Below are positions 41,049 through 48,053 of a stretch of DNA of 64,000 bases, in pieces. The DNA lies in the NCBI RefSeq assembly GCF_026242055.1, contig NZ_JAPJDL010000008.1, positions 248,001-312,000 on the forward strand, written 5' to 3'. A program made the translations under genes and the position numbers. This DNA comes from Lentzea sp. NEAU-D7. Lineage in GTDB: Bacteria > Actinomycetota > Actinomycetes > Mycobacteriales > Pseudonocardiaceae. Numbering within the stretch: position 1 is the first letter of the stretch; each line of letters begins with the position of its first letter. The notes under the pieces are model-generated. The model was not told the origin of the DNA. It did not search any database and worked only from the letters and a program-made list of their open reading frames with translations.

Positions 41049-41474
41049 ATGCACGTCTTCGACATGACATTGCGCATCGCCGAGAGCATGGGCCTCGGCG
41101 CGTTGATCGGTTTCGAGCGGCAGTACCGCTCTCGCATGGCAGGTCTGCGGACCAACGCCCTCGTGGCCGTGGGTGCCGCGTTGTTCGTCCTGCTGTCCGC
41201 ACAGGGCTTCGACGGCCAGGGCGACCCCACGCGCGTCGCCGCACAGGTGGTGTCCGGCATCGGGTTCCTCGGCGCGGGCGTCATCCTGCGCGACGGGCTG
41301 TCGGTGCGCGGCCTGAACACCGCGGCCACGCTCTGGTGCGCGGCCGCGGTGGGCTCGCTGGCCGGTGCCGGGCTGCACGTCGTGGCGGCGGCCGGCACGG
41401 TGGCGATCATCGCGGTCAACGTCGGCCTGCGGGAGCTGGGCCGGGCCGTCGACCGCAAGGACGACGACGGCTAA
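41049..41474 (+). CDS. MgtC/SapB-family membrane protein
   Basis: The 141-aa protein has four membrane segments and the MgtC signature LGALIGFERQYRSRMAGLRTNALVAVGAALFVLLS, followed by VVSGIGFLGAGVILRDGLSVRGLNTAATLW. It lacks the C-terminal ACT-like domain of full-length MgtC, as many SapB-type members do. Relatives respond to low magnesium or modulate ATP synthase. AGGGGAG lies before ATG 41049 within a hairpin. It shares its stop bases (CTAA) with the convergent DUF1540 gene. Confidence 0.93.
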   Translation: MHVFDMTLRIAESMGLGALIGFERQYRSRMAGLRTNALVAVGAALFVLLSAQGFDGQGDPTRVAAQVVSGIGFLGAGVILRDGLSVRGLNTAATLWCAAAVGSLAGAGLHVVAAAGTVAIIAVNVGLRELGRAVDRKDDDG

Positions 41475-41779
41475 CGCGGCTGGTACGTCAGGCAGTTCGC
41501 GTGGTGGTCGCCTTCGCCCTGGCCGACCCTCACGCTCTGCGCCGTGCATTCCAGCGAGGCGTTGTGCACGCAGTCGGTGCGCGAACAGGCGCCGACCTGC
41601 GCGACGACCTTGTCCAGGCCGCCCTTCGTGCCCAACGGGATGAAGGTGCCGCAGTCCGCGGCGCCGTTGTCGCCGCGCACGGTGATCGCGAACGCGTGGC
41701 ATCCGTCGTGGTTGTAGGAGCAGTCGCTCACGGTGCAATCGTGGACTGCGGGCATCGCCGGGTTCTCAAGGGTGGTCAT
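41471..41779 (-). CDS. DUF1540 cysteine-rich metal-binding protein
   Basis: The 102-aa protein holds two DUF1540 repeats: HDCTVSDCSYNHDGCHAFAITVRG and GACSRTDCVHNASLECTAQSVRVG, plus CGTF and NCLTY, giving about ten Cys. The family is small and probably metal-binding, metallothionein-like. CAGGAG lies before ATG 41779. An iron-box-like site (41860-41878) about 80 bp upstream suggests iron-dependent expression. Confidence 0.88.
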   Translation of the reverse strand: MTTLENPAMPAVHDCTVSDCSYNHDGCHAFAITVRGDNGAADCGTFIPLGTKGGLDKVVAQVGACSRTDCVHNASLECTAQSVRVGQGEGDHHANCLTYQPR

Positions 41780-41859
41780 GTCCGCTCCTGCCGTGGTGGG
41801 AAAGGTTCGGTAATCGCGACGATGCCACCACCGCGGGAGCCCCGCAATTCGAGATTTGT

Positions 41860-41878
41860 TTAGGCGAGCCTATCCTCA
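41860..41878. promoter_or_regulatory. IdeR/DmdR-type iron box
   Basis: TTAGGCGAGCCTATCCTCA agrees with 14 of 19 positions of the IdeR consensus TTAGGTTAGGCTAACCTAA and contains the perfect palindrome TAGGC-GA-GCCTA (41861-41872). On the minus strand a TTGAGG (-35-like) lies at its edge, so it could control the DUF1540 gene; on the plus strand TATCCT (41871-41876) is 5 nt before a small ORF. Confidence 0.65.
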
Positions 41879-41881
41879 AGA

Positions 41882-42025
41882 ATGATTCCAGGCGTGGCCG
41901 GGGACGCGCCGCGTGCGTTCTTCCTGCGTATCGGCGGTCACCTGACCAGGTGGTCGACCGAGGTCCACCCCTCCGGGCCAAATGTTCGGCCACCGCGGAT
42001 CGAGTGCCGGGATGGCGTCGCCTAA
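41882..42025 (+). CDS. Questionable 47-aa ORF under the iron box
   Basis: ATG 41882 follows TATCCT by 5 nt, a leaderless layout, and the frame stays open for 47 codons (MIPGVAGDAPRAFFLRIGGH...). GC at third positions is about 79 percent, below neighbouring genes, and no family is recognised. It overlaps the decayed ABC-ATPase on the other strand. It may be spurious. Confidence 0.25.
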   Translation: MIPGVAGDAPRAFFLRIGGHLTRWSTEVHPSGPNVRPPRIECRDGVA

Positions 42026-42158
42026 CAGCGCGACGTGAAGTTTGAAAGCCGGTGCACGGGCAATACCTGCGCGTTGTTGCGGGTCTCCGGAAAGCTGGTA
42101 CGGATGCGAATCAACTTTCTGGAAGACCCACCTGGTCCAGCAGCGCGCACGCCTCCTC
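41996..42158 (-). pseudogene. Decayed ABC-transporter ATPase fragment
   Basis: On the minus strand, EEACALLDQVGLPE (about 42158-42114) and, in another frame, HPYQLSGDPQQRAGIARA...AIPALDP (42106-41996) reproduce the ABC signature (usually [19 protein letters not shown]) and the Walker B/D-loop (usually DEPTSALDP). The signature Gly and Walker B Asp-Glu are altered and a frameshift separates the parts. It looks like a relic of an amino-acid-type importer ATPase. 42159-42272 shows nothing else. Confidence 0.8.
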
Positions 42159-42272
42159 CGCGCCCGCGGCAGGAGCAGCACCGCGCTCCTGAATACTTGT
42201 CGCATCCGGGCAGCGCGGCGCCGGCCGGGCGGACGGTGCTGAAGATCCACTATGCGGGACGGGGCGTGCGGC

Positions 42273-43052
42273 ATGGCTACGGTGACCACAGCGGACGGGC
42301 AGCTGGTGTCCTACGTGGACCACGGCGGGGACGGTCCGGCCGTCGTGCTGCTGCACAGCTTCCTGATGGACGCGTCGATGTGGGCGCCGCAGGTCGAGGC
42401 GCTCGGCGACCGGTACCGGCTGATCGCGATCGACGAACGCGGCCACGGTGACACGCCCGCGACGGCGCCGTTCGACCACTGGGACGTCGCCCGCGACGCG
42501 CTCGCCGTGCTCGACGAGCTGAAGATCGGCGGTGCGGCCGTCGCCGGCACCAGCCAAGGCGGGTTCGTTGCGCTGCGGATGGCGTTGCTGGCACCGGAAC
42601 GGGTGACGGCGCTCGTGCTGCTCGGCACGTCCGGTGAGACCGAGGACGAGCAGATCTCCGCCGGGTACCAGCAGCTCGCCGAGGTGTGGATCGCGCAGGG
42701 CCCGGAGACGGTGACCGAGGCCGTCGCGAAGATCTGCCTGGGCGACTACGACCCGTCCGCGTGGACGCCGAAGTGGAGCGAGGTCGAGCCCGGACGGCTG
42801 CGGCTGATCATGAACGCCCTGGTCGGCCGAGAAGGCGTGCTGGACCGCGTCACCGAGATCGCCGTGCCCGCACTGGTGCTGCACGGCACCGCCGACCTCG
42901 CCTACCCCGTGGCGAAGGCCGAGGCTCTCGTCGCGGCGCTGCCCAAGGCCGAGCCGCTCGTGCTCGTCGAGGGCGGCGCGCACTTCCTGAGCCTCACGCA
43001 CGCCGCGGACGTGAACCCGCACCTGGAGCGGTTCCTCAGCGCGACCCTCTGA
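42273..43052 (+). CDS. Alpha/beta hydrolase
   Basis: The 259-aa protein has the elements VVLLHSFLMDASMW (oxyanion), IAIDERGHGDTP, the nucleophile elbow VAGTSQGGFVALRMAL (Ser in T-S-Q-G-G), Asp in VLHGTADLAYPV and His in VEGGAHFLSL. It resembles 3-oxoadipate enol-lactonase/BpoC-like hydrolases but the substrate is unknown. ATG 42273 starts the first strand; ATG 42252 is in frame upstream. It overlaps the convergent methyltransferase gene by 17 bp. Confidence 0.9.
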   Translation: MATVTTADGQLVSYVDHGGDGPAVVLLHSFLMDASMWAPQVEALGDRYRLIAIDERGHGDTPATAPFDHWDVARDALAVLDELKIGGAAVAGTSQGGFVALRMALLAPERVTALVLLGTSGETEDEQISAGYQQLAEVWIAQGPETVTEAVAKICLGDYDPSAWTPKWSEVEPGRLRLIMNALVGREGVLDRVTEIAVPALVLHGTADLAYPVAKAEALVAALPKAEPLVLVEGGAHFLSLTHAADVNPHLERFLSATL

Positions 43053-43788
43053 CGGCCCACGCCTTCGCGGTCAGCTCGATCGGGCCCCGCGCCGGGAGAC
43101 GGGAGCGGAGCAGATCGCGGATCGCGTCGCGCTGCTCCGGCGGCAGTGTCGCGGCGTAGGCGGGCGCGGCGCCCGTGCCGCCCAGGAACGGTGCCCAGAA
43201 GTCGTCGAAGTCGCGGAACACCGTCGGCACGACGATGCCCGTCACCTCGACGTCGCGCAGGCCGGCGCCGGTCCACAAGGCGCGCAAGGGCTCGGCGCCG
43301 CTCACGGCGCTGAAGCGCAGTCCCTCGTCGTGCGCGGCCGCGGCGGGGTCGACGTCCTTCGCGGCGTCCCAGAACAGCCGCATCATCTGCATGCCGCTCG
43401 CGTAGTCCCACACGTACGAGCCGGCGAACGGAGCCACTCGGGCGAACTCCTCCACCGCCTGGGCGGCGTCGGGCACGAACGTGAGCACGAGACCGCTGAC
43501 CACGACGTCGGCCGTGCGTTCGCCCAGGTCCGTTGCATCGCCGGCGGCGAACCCGGCGTCGGGGACACGGGCGCGGGCGCGGTCCAGGAAGCCCTCCGAC
43601 GGGTCCACACCGGTGACCGCGGCCGGGCGGGTGTGCGCCAGCACGGCCTCGGTCAGCACGCCGGTACCGCAGCCGACGTCGAGCCACGTGCGGCCGGGCG
43701 GCACGTCCAGCCAGCGCAGGAACTCCACCGCGACCAACTGGCTCCACCGGCCGACGTACCGCTCGTACGCGTCACCCAGATCCCACAC
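43036..43788 (-). CDS. SAM-dependent methyltransferase
   Basis: The 250-aa class-I methyltransferase has motif I WLDVGCGTGVLTEAVL, acidic motif VTGVDPSEGFL, GDATDLGERTADVVVSGLVLTFV and later SYVWDYASGMQMM. The fold is clear, the acceptor is not. GTG 43788 was selected because TACCTT (43800-43795) lies 6 nt upstream. No neighbour suggests a pathway. Confidence 0.9.
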   Translation of the reverse strand: MWDLGDAYERYVGRWSQLVAVEFLRWLDVPPGRTWLDVGCGTGVLTEAVLAHTRPAAVTGVDPSEGFLDRARARVPDAGFAAGDATDLGERTADVVVSGLVLTFVPDAAQAVEEFARVAPFAGSYVWDYASGMQMMRLFWDAAKDVDPAAAAHDEGLRFSAVSGAEPLRALWTGAGLRDVEVTGIVVPTVFRDFDDFWAPFLGGTGAAPAYAATLPPEQRDAIRDLLRSRLPARGPIELTAKAWAVRGSR

Positions 43789-43846
43789 GCGTCGAAGGTA
43801 GCCCAGCCGGCACCCCGGCGGAATAAACGGGGGCTGGTCCGGTTAA

Positions 43847-43868
43847 GCTAGATGACACATCAACTAGC
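43847..43868. promoter_or_regulatory. Dyad operator upstream of the F420-type oxidoreductase pair
   Basis: GCTAG-A-TGA (43847-43855), CACA, TCA-A-CTAGC (43860-43868) is an inverted repeat with one unpaired A on each side. It lies 15 bp before the GTG start at 43884. Its TAGaTGA/TCAaCTA arms recall MarR/HxlR-type operators; no such regulator is encoded nearby. Confidence 0.65.
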
Positions 43869-43883
43869 AAGGTCGGGTGTGCT

Positions 43884-44468
43884 GTGAAGATCGCTGTTCT
43901 CGGTGCGGGTCACGTCGGTCCCGTCATCGCCCGCCTGGCCCTGGCGGCGGGCTACGAGGTGGGCATCGCGGGGTCGGGCGACCCGGCGCGGATCGAGATG
44001 ATCACCGAGTTCCTCGCCCCCGGTGCCGTCGCGCTGCGGGCAGCCGACGCCGTGGCGGACGCGGACCTCGTCGTGCTGGCGATCCCGTGGCACCGCTTCC
44101 CCTCGCTCGAACCGGGGATGTTCGCGGGCAAGGTCGTCATCGACTCCATGAACCACTGGCCGCCCGCCGAGGCTCCCCTGGGCACGAGCGAGGAGGTCGC
44201 GCGGCGGCTGGCGGGCGCCGACGTCGTGAAGACCCTGAACCACGTCGCCTACCAGGACATGGAATTCGCCGGTGGCCGTGCCGTCGGCGTCGCCGGTGAC
44301 TCACCGGACGCCGTGCGGACCGTCGCGGAGTTCCTGGAACGCATCGGGTTCGACCCGGTGCCGGTGGGGTCCCTGGCCGCGGGACGGCTGCTGGAGCCAG
44401 GCAGCCCGGTGTTCGGCGTCGCGGCCCGCAGGCAGGAATTCGAGAACTTCACCAAGGAGCAGTCATGA
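43884..44468 (+). CDS. NAD(P)/F420-binding oxidoreductase (F420 reductase-like)
   Basis: The 194-aa protein begins KIAVLGAGHVGPVIARLALAAGYEVGIAGSGD, a Rossmann GxGxxG region like NADPH:F420 reductases (Fno), with VLAIPWHRFPSL, DSMNHWPP and a C-terminal DAVRTVAEFLERIGFDPVPVGSL typical of the F420_oxidored family. It is encoded with an LLM flavin/F420-type oxidoreductase, overlapping by 4 bp, so the two may share reduced cofactor. GTG 43884 is preceded by a dyad operator. Confidence 0.85.
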   Translation: MKIAVLGAGHVGPVIARLALAAGYEVGIAGSGDPARIEMITEFLAPGAVALRAADAVADADLVVLAIPWHRFPSLEPGMFAGKVVIDSMNHWPPAEAPLGTSEEVARRLAGADVVKTLNHVAYQDMEFAGGRAVGVAGDSPDAVRTVAEFLERIGFDPVPVGSLAAGRLLEPGSPVFGVAARRQEFENFTKEQS

Positions 44469-45487
44469 CCACGTTCGGACTCGACACGTTCGGCGACGTC
44501 ACCCAGGACGCCTCCGGCACCCCGCTCTCCCACGCCCAGACCATCCGCAACGTGGTCGAGCAGGGCGTGCTCGCCGACCAGGTCGGCCTCGGCTTCTTCG
44601 GCATCGGCGAGCACCACACCCCGGACATGCCGCTGTCGGCCGCCGACGTCGTGCTGGCCTCGATCGCCGCCCGCACGTCGTCGATCCACCTCGGGTCGGC
44701 GGTGACGGTGCTCAGCTCGGACGACCCGGTGCGCGTGTACCAGCGCTTCTCGACGCTGAACGCGGTGTCGGACGGCCGCGCGGAGATCATCCTGGGCCGC
44801 GGGTCCAGTGTGGACTCGTTCCCGCTGTTCGGCTACGACCTCGCGGACTACGAGGACCTGTTCGAGGAGAAGACGCACCTGTTCGCCGAACTGCTCAAGG
44901 GTGGCCCGATCACCTGGCAGGGCAAGACCCGCGCGTCGCTGCACGAGCAGGACGTCGTGCCCCACACCGAGCCGTTCCCGACGTGGATCGGCGTGGGCGG
45001 CAGCCCGCAGTCGGTGGTGCGCGCGGCCTCGTACGGCTTCTCGCTGATGCTCGCGATCATCGGCGGCCACCCCGGCCGGTTCGCGCCGTTCTCGGAGCTC
45101 TACAAGCACGCGCTGGAGAAGTTCGGCCGCGACCCGCTGCCGATCGGCATCCACTCCCCCGGACACGTGGCGCCGACCGACGAGCAGGCGCGGGAGGAGT
45201 TCTGGCCGCACTACCTCGACGTGATCAGCCGGCTCGGCAAGACGCGCGGGTTCGCCACGCCGACGCCGGAGTCGTACGCGCACGAGGTCGGGCCGCACGG
45301 CGCCCTGTTCGTCGGGTCGCCGCAGACGGTCGCGGAGAAGATGGCGCGCACCATGAAGAAGCTCGACGCGAGCCGGTTCGACCTGAAGTACGGGATCGGC
45401 GGGCTGTCGCACGAGTCGCTGATGCGCACGATCGAGCTGTACGGGACGAAGGTCGTGCCGATGGTGCAGGACATGCTCGCCCAGTAA
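44465..45487 (+). CDS. LLM-class flavin-dependent oxidoreductase
   Basis: The 340-aa protein is a luciferase-like monooxygenase: FGLDTFGDVTQD, LADQVGLGFFGIGEHHTPDMPLSAADVVLASIAARTSSIHLGSAVTVLSSDDPVRVYQRFSTLNAVSDGRAEIILGRGS and WIGVGGSPQSVVRAASYG. It should use FMN or F420. AAGGAG lies before ATG 44465, which overlaps the stop of the upstream oxidoreductase gene (ATGA), so the two form an operon. Confidence 0.93.
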   Translation: MTTFGLDTFGDVTQDASGTPLSHAQTIRNVVEQGVLADQVGLGFFGIGEHHTPDMPLSAADVVLASIAARTSSIHLGSAVTVLSSDDPVRVYQRFSTLNAVSDGRAEIILGRGSSVDSFPLFGYDLADYEDLFEEKTHLFAELLKGGPITWQGKTRASLHEQDVVPHTEPFPTWIGVGGSPQSVVRAASYGFSLMLAIIGGHPGRFAPFSELYKHALEKFGRDPLPIGIHSPGHVAPTDEQAREEFWPHYLDVISRLGKTRGFATPTPESYAHEVGPHGALFVGSPQTVAEKMARTMKKLDASRFDLKYGIGGLSHESLMRTIELYGTKVVPMVQDMLAQ

Positions 45488-45541
45488 TGATGTTGGACGG
45501 CCACGCGATGCACCGGACACATCGCACACGTCGCCTGGGGA

Positions 45542-46876
45542 GTGGTCTTGTTCGGCAACAGGGAGAACGCGGAGGTCGCCGCGCTGCGGGAGCAACTGGC
45601 CGCGGCGCACGGCACGATCACCGAGCTGCGCGGGTGGGTCGGCCACCTGCGCAGCTCGGAGACCCCCGCGCTGGAAGGTGAGCTGCGCCAGCTGCGCGCG
45701 GCCGTGGAGCACAAGAAGAACGAGTACATGACGCTCGGCACCACGCACCGCCAGCTCCAGGCGGAGGTGGACGAGTGGCGCTCGCGGTTGGTGGAGACGC
45801 GTGACCTGGCTCTGCTGCAGGAAGTCGGTGTTTACGAGTACGCGCATCCGCTGAGCGACGCGGTCGCGTACAAGGACGCGCTGGCCGAGCTGAAGCTGCG
45901 GATCAAGCTGGCCGCCAAGGGCGACGCCGTGTCCTGTCATGTCGACTGGGCGGTCAACGGGTCGGTCAAAGAGGGGCAGAAGCTCGGCAGGGACATGGCC
46001 AAACTGATGCTGCGGGCCTACAACGCCGAAGCGGACGTCGCGGTGCGCTCGGTGAAGCCCCACACCCGTGAGGCGGTGAAGAAACGCCTCACCACCACGA
46101 AGGACACGATCGGCAAGCTCGGTGTCCTCATGCGCATCGCCATCTCCCCCGACTACCACCTGCTGCGGCTGCGTGAGATCGATCTGACCGCTGATCACCT
46201 CGTGAAGGTCGAGGAGGAGAGGGAGCAGGCCAAGGCCGAGCGCGAGAGGCTGCGCGAAGAGGCCAAGGTCGCGAGGGAGATCGAGCGTGACCGCGCCCGC
46301 TTCGCCAAGGAACAGGCCCACTACCTCGCAGTGATCGCGAAGCTGGAGGCCAACGGAGACCTCGACGCGCTGGCCAAGGCGCAGGAGCAGCTCGCCTCGG
46401 TCGAGGACGCCATCGCCGGGGTCGAAGAACGCGCAGCCAACGTGCGGCTGGGCTACGTGTACGTGATCTCCAACATCGGTGCGTTCGGTCCCGGTGTGGT
46501 GAAGATCGGCATGACGCGGCGGCAGGAGCCGATGGACCGGGTCAGGGAGCTCGGTGACGCGTCGGTGCCGTTCCGTTTCGACACGCACGCGCTGATCTTC
46601 TCCAAGGACGCGGTCGGCCTCGAAACCGCCTTGCACCAGCGGCTGAGCCACAAGCGCGTCAACCTGGTCAACCATCGGCGTGAGTTCTTCTACGCGACGC
46701 CGGCCGAGGTCAAGGATCTGGTCGCCGAGCTGGAGAACAGCCCCGTCCTGCAGTACGACGACGTCGCGGAGGCGCTGGAGTGGCGCGCCTCGGAGTCGAA
46801 CAGGCGGGGTGCGCCGGGTTCGCTCGCGATGGCGTCCGTCGGTGCGGACGGCGACCTGTCCGACGATGGCGAGTGA
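45542..46876 (+). CDS. DUF4041 / GIY-YIG (Mug113/T5orf172) protein
   Basis: The 444-aa protein has an N-terminal coiled coil (residues 5-90), a DUF4041-like middle (about 90-215: LLQEVGVYEYAHPLSDAVAYKDALAELKLRIK, KLMLRAYNAEAD), a charged coiled coil (REQAKAERERLREEAKVAREIERDRARF) and a C-terminal GIY-YIG-like domain (YVYVISNIGAFGPGVVKIGMTRR, about 300-380, with LETALHQRL and NHRREFFYAT). This mix occurs on phages, mobile elements and defence islands. GTG 45542 or TTG 45548 may start it; GGGGAG suits TTG. Confidence 0.88.
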   Translation: MVLFGNRENAEVAALREQLAAAHGTITELRGWVGHLRSSETPALEGELRQLRAAVEHKKNEYMTLGTTHRQLQAEVDEWRSRLVETRDLALLQEVGVYEYAHPLSDAVAYKDALAELKLRIKLAAKGDAVSCHVDWAVNGSVKEGQKLGRDMAKLMLRAYNAEADVAVRSVKPHTREAVKKRLTTTKDTIGKLGVLMRIAISPDYHLLRLREIDLTADHLVKVEEEREQAKAERERLREEAKVAREIERDRARFAKEQAHYLAVIAKLEANGDLDALAKAQEQLASVEDAIAGVEERAANVRLGYVYVISNIGAFGPGVVKIGMTRRQEPMDRVRELGDASVPFRFDTHALIFSKDAVGLETALHQRLSHKRVNLVNHRREFFYATPAEVKDLVAELENSPVLQYDDVAEALEWRASESNRRGAPGSLAMASVGADGDLSDDGE

Positions 46877-46880
46877 CGGC

Positions 46881-47459
46881 ATGACCTACCCGCCTGCCGC
46901 TCCGCCCGTGCGGCCCGCCGCGTGGCTGCCTGATCCTCTCGACGACGCGCTCGTCCGCTACTGGGACGGACAGCGGTGGACGTTCCACACCGCCGTCCGC
47001 CAGGTCGACGCTCCAGCACCGGTCGCCGAGCAAACGATCAAGCCGGCACAACCCGCGCTGCGACCGGATGTCGCGGCGGCGGTGAACCGCGTGCGAGGGA
47101 TGCTCGTGGGGTCGATGAAGGAGGTCAACCTCCTGGGCGGCTACCTCGGCGCCGAGGAGCAGGTGCTCGCCCTCACCGGTGCCGCGGGGGAAGGACAGGG
47201 CGTACTCGTGTGCACGAACCAGCGTCTGCTGTTCCTGTTCGTCGGCGTGATCAGGAGGCAGTTCATCCAGATCGGCTGGAACCAGGCCAAGGCCGTCGTC
47301 TACGACCGCACCTCACGCATGTTCCTGGTCTACGTCACCAAACCCACCAAACGCGCCGTACCGGCGTTCGCGGTCCGCGTCGGCAACCTCAGCGACGCCC
47401 AGGTGGTCGCGCAGGCGGCTCAGGCCGCGGCCGCAGCGCCCCGGCTCGACGTCGTCTGA
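46881..47459 (+). CDS. DUF2510 / PH-like domain protein
   Basis: The 192-aa protein starts with a DUF2510 module (PAAWLPDPLDDALVRYWDGQRWTFHTA), which usually heads membrane-linked actinobacterial proteins, and ends with a PH-like domain (EEQVLALTGAAGEGQGVLVCTNQRLLFLFVGV...FIQIGWNQAKAVVY). ATG 46866 is in frame and would overlap the upstream stop. The gene follows the DUF4041/GIY-YIG gene closely (4-bp gap from 46876), so the two are likely co-expressed. Confidence 0.8.
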   Translation: MTYPPAAPPVRPAAWLPDPLDDALVRYWDGQRWTFHTAVRQVDAPAPVAEQTIKPAQPALRPDVAAAVNRVRGMLVGSMKEVNLLGGYLGAEEQVLALTGAAGEGQGVLVCTNQRLLFLFVGVIRRQFIQIGWNQAKAVVYDRTSRMFLVYVTKPTKRAVPAFAVRVGNLSDAQVVAQAAQAAAAAPRLDVV

Positions 47460-47464
47460 CCGGC

Positions 47465-47489
47465 AGCGGGGGCCGCGACGGCCCCCGCT
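47465..47489. terminator. Hairpin terminator between convergent genes
   Basis: AGCGGGGGCC (47465-47474), loop GCGAC, GGCCCCCGCT (47480-47489) is a perfect 10-bp stem between the stop of the DUF2510 gene (47459) and that of the lipoprotein gene (47497). Confidence 0.88.
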
Positions 47490-47496
47490 CCACGCG

Positions 47497-48036
47497 TCAC
47501 TTCTTGGAGCTCGCGATCTCGCACTCCTTGGCGTGCTCCAGGCCGAGCGAGATCGACGCGGCGTCGTTGTTCGGGCCGCCCAGCGCGTAACCGATCATGT
47601 CCGCGCCCGGTTCGTTGAGCACCTCGACGTACCGGACTCCCTTGCCCCGCAGGCACTGCACCACGCGGTTGGCGAAGTCGACGGCCTCCGGGTTGGTGGT
47701 GTCCTTCTCCCACGGCGGTAGCGGCGTCTTCGACTCGCACTTCTCGAGCGCCTTGTCCAGCTCCTCCTTGGTCGGTTGCGGGCGGCCGCTGCCCTCGGCG
47801 GCTCGTCCCTTCCTGTCCAGGCCGAGGCTCGCCATGCACTGGTCGTACGGCGCCTGGAGGGCTTCGAGGTCCTCCGGGGTCATGTCGAGGCGTTCGCGGG
47901 GCCGTTGTTCCCGGGCGGCCGACGTCGGTGCGGCGGCGCTGCTCGGCGGCGTCGAGATCGAGGCGACCTGGGGCTGGGCCTCGGGCTTGGAGCACGCGGC
48001 CAGGAGCAGCAGGAGGGCCAGGGTGGCCTTCTTCAT
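47497..48036 (-). CDS. Lipoprotein linked to the ABC exporter
   Basis: The 179-aa protein has a lipoprotein signal (MKKATLALLLLLAACS) with the lipobox LLAAC, so it should be anchored outside the membrane. The mature part holds four further Cys (YDQCMASLG, ALEKCESK, VQCLRGKG, KECEIA), which could form two disulfides. I recognise no family. AAAGGA precedes ATG 48036. It follows the permease gene with a 17-bp gap and may be a sensor or substrate-binding accessory. Confidence 0.85.
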   Translation of the reverse strand: MKKATLALLLLLAACSKPEAQPQVASISTPPSSAAAPTSAAREQRPRERLDMTPEDLEALQAPYDQCMASLGLDRKGRAAEGSGRPQPTKEELDKALEKCESKTPLPPWEKDTTNPEAVDFANRVVQCLRGKGVRYVEVLNEPGADMIGYALGGPNNDAASISLGLEHAKECEIASSKK

Positions 48037-48053
48037 CACGGGTCTTCCTTTCG

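Noticed and set aside
44249..46882. An 877-codon minus-strand ORF opposite the LLM and GIY-YIG genes
   Set aside because: No recognisable domain; caused by high GC at third positions of the plus-strand genes.
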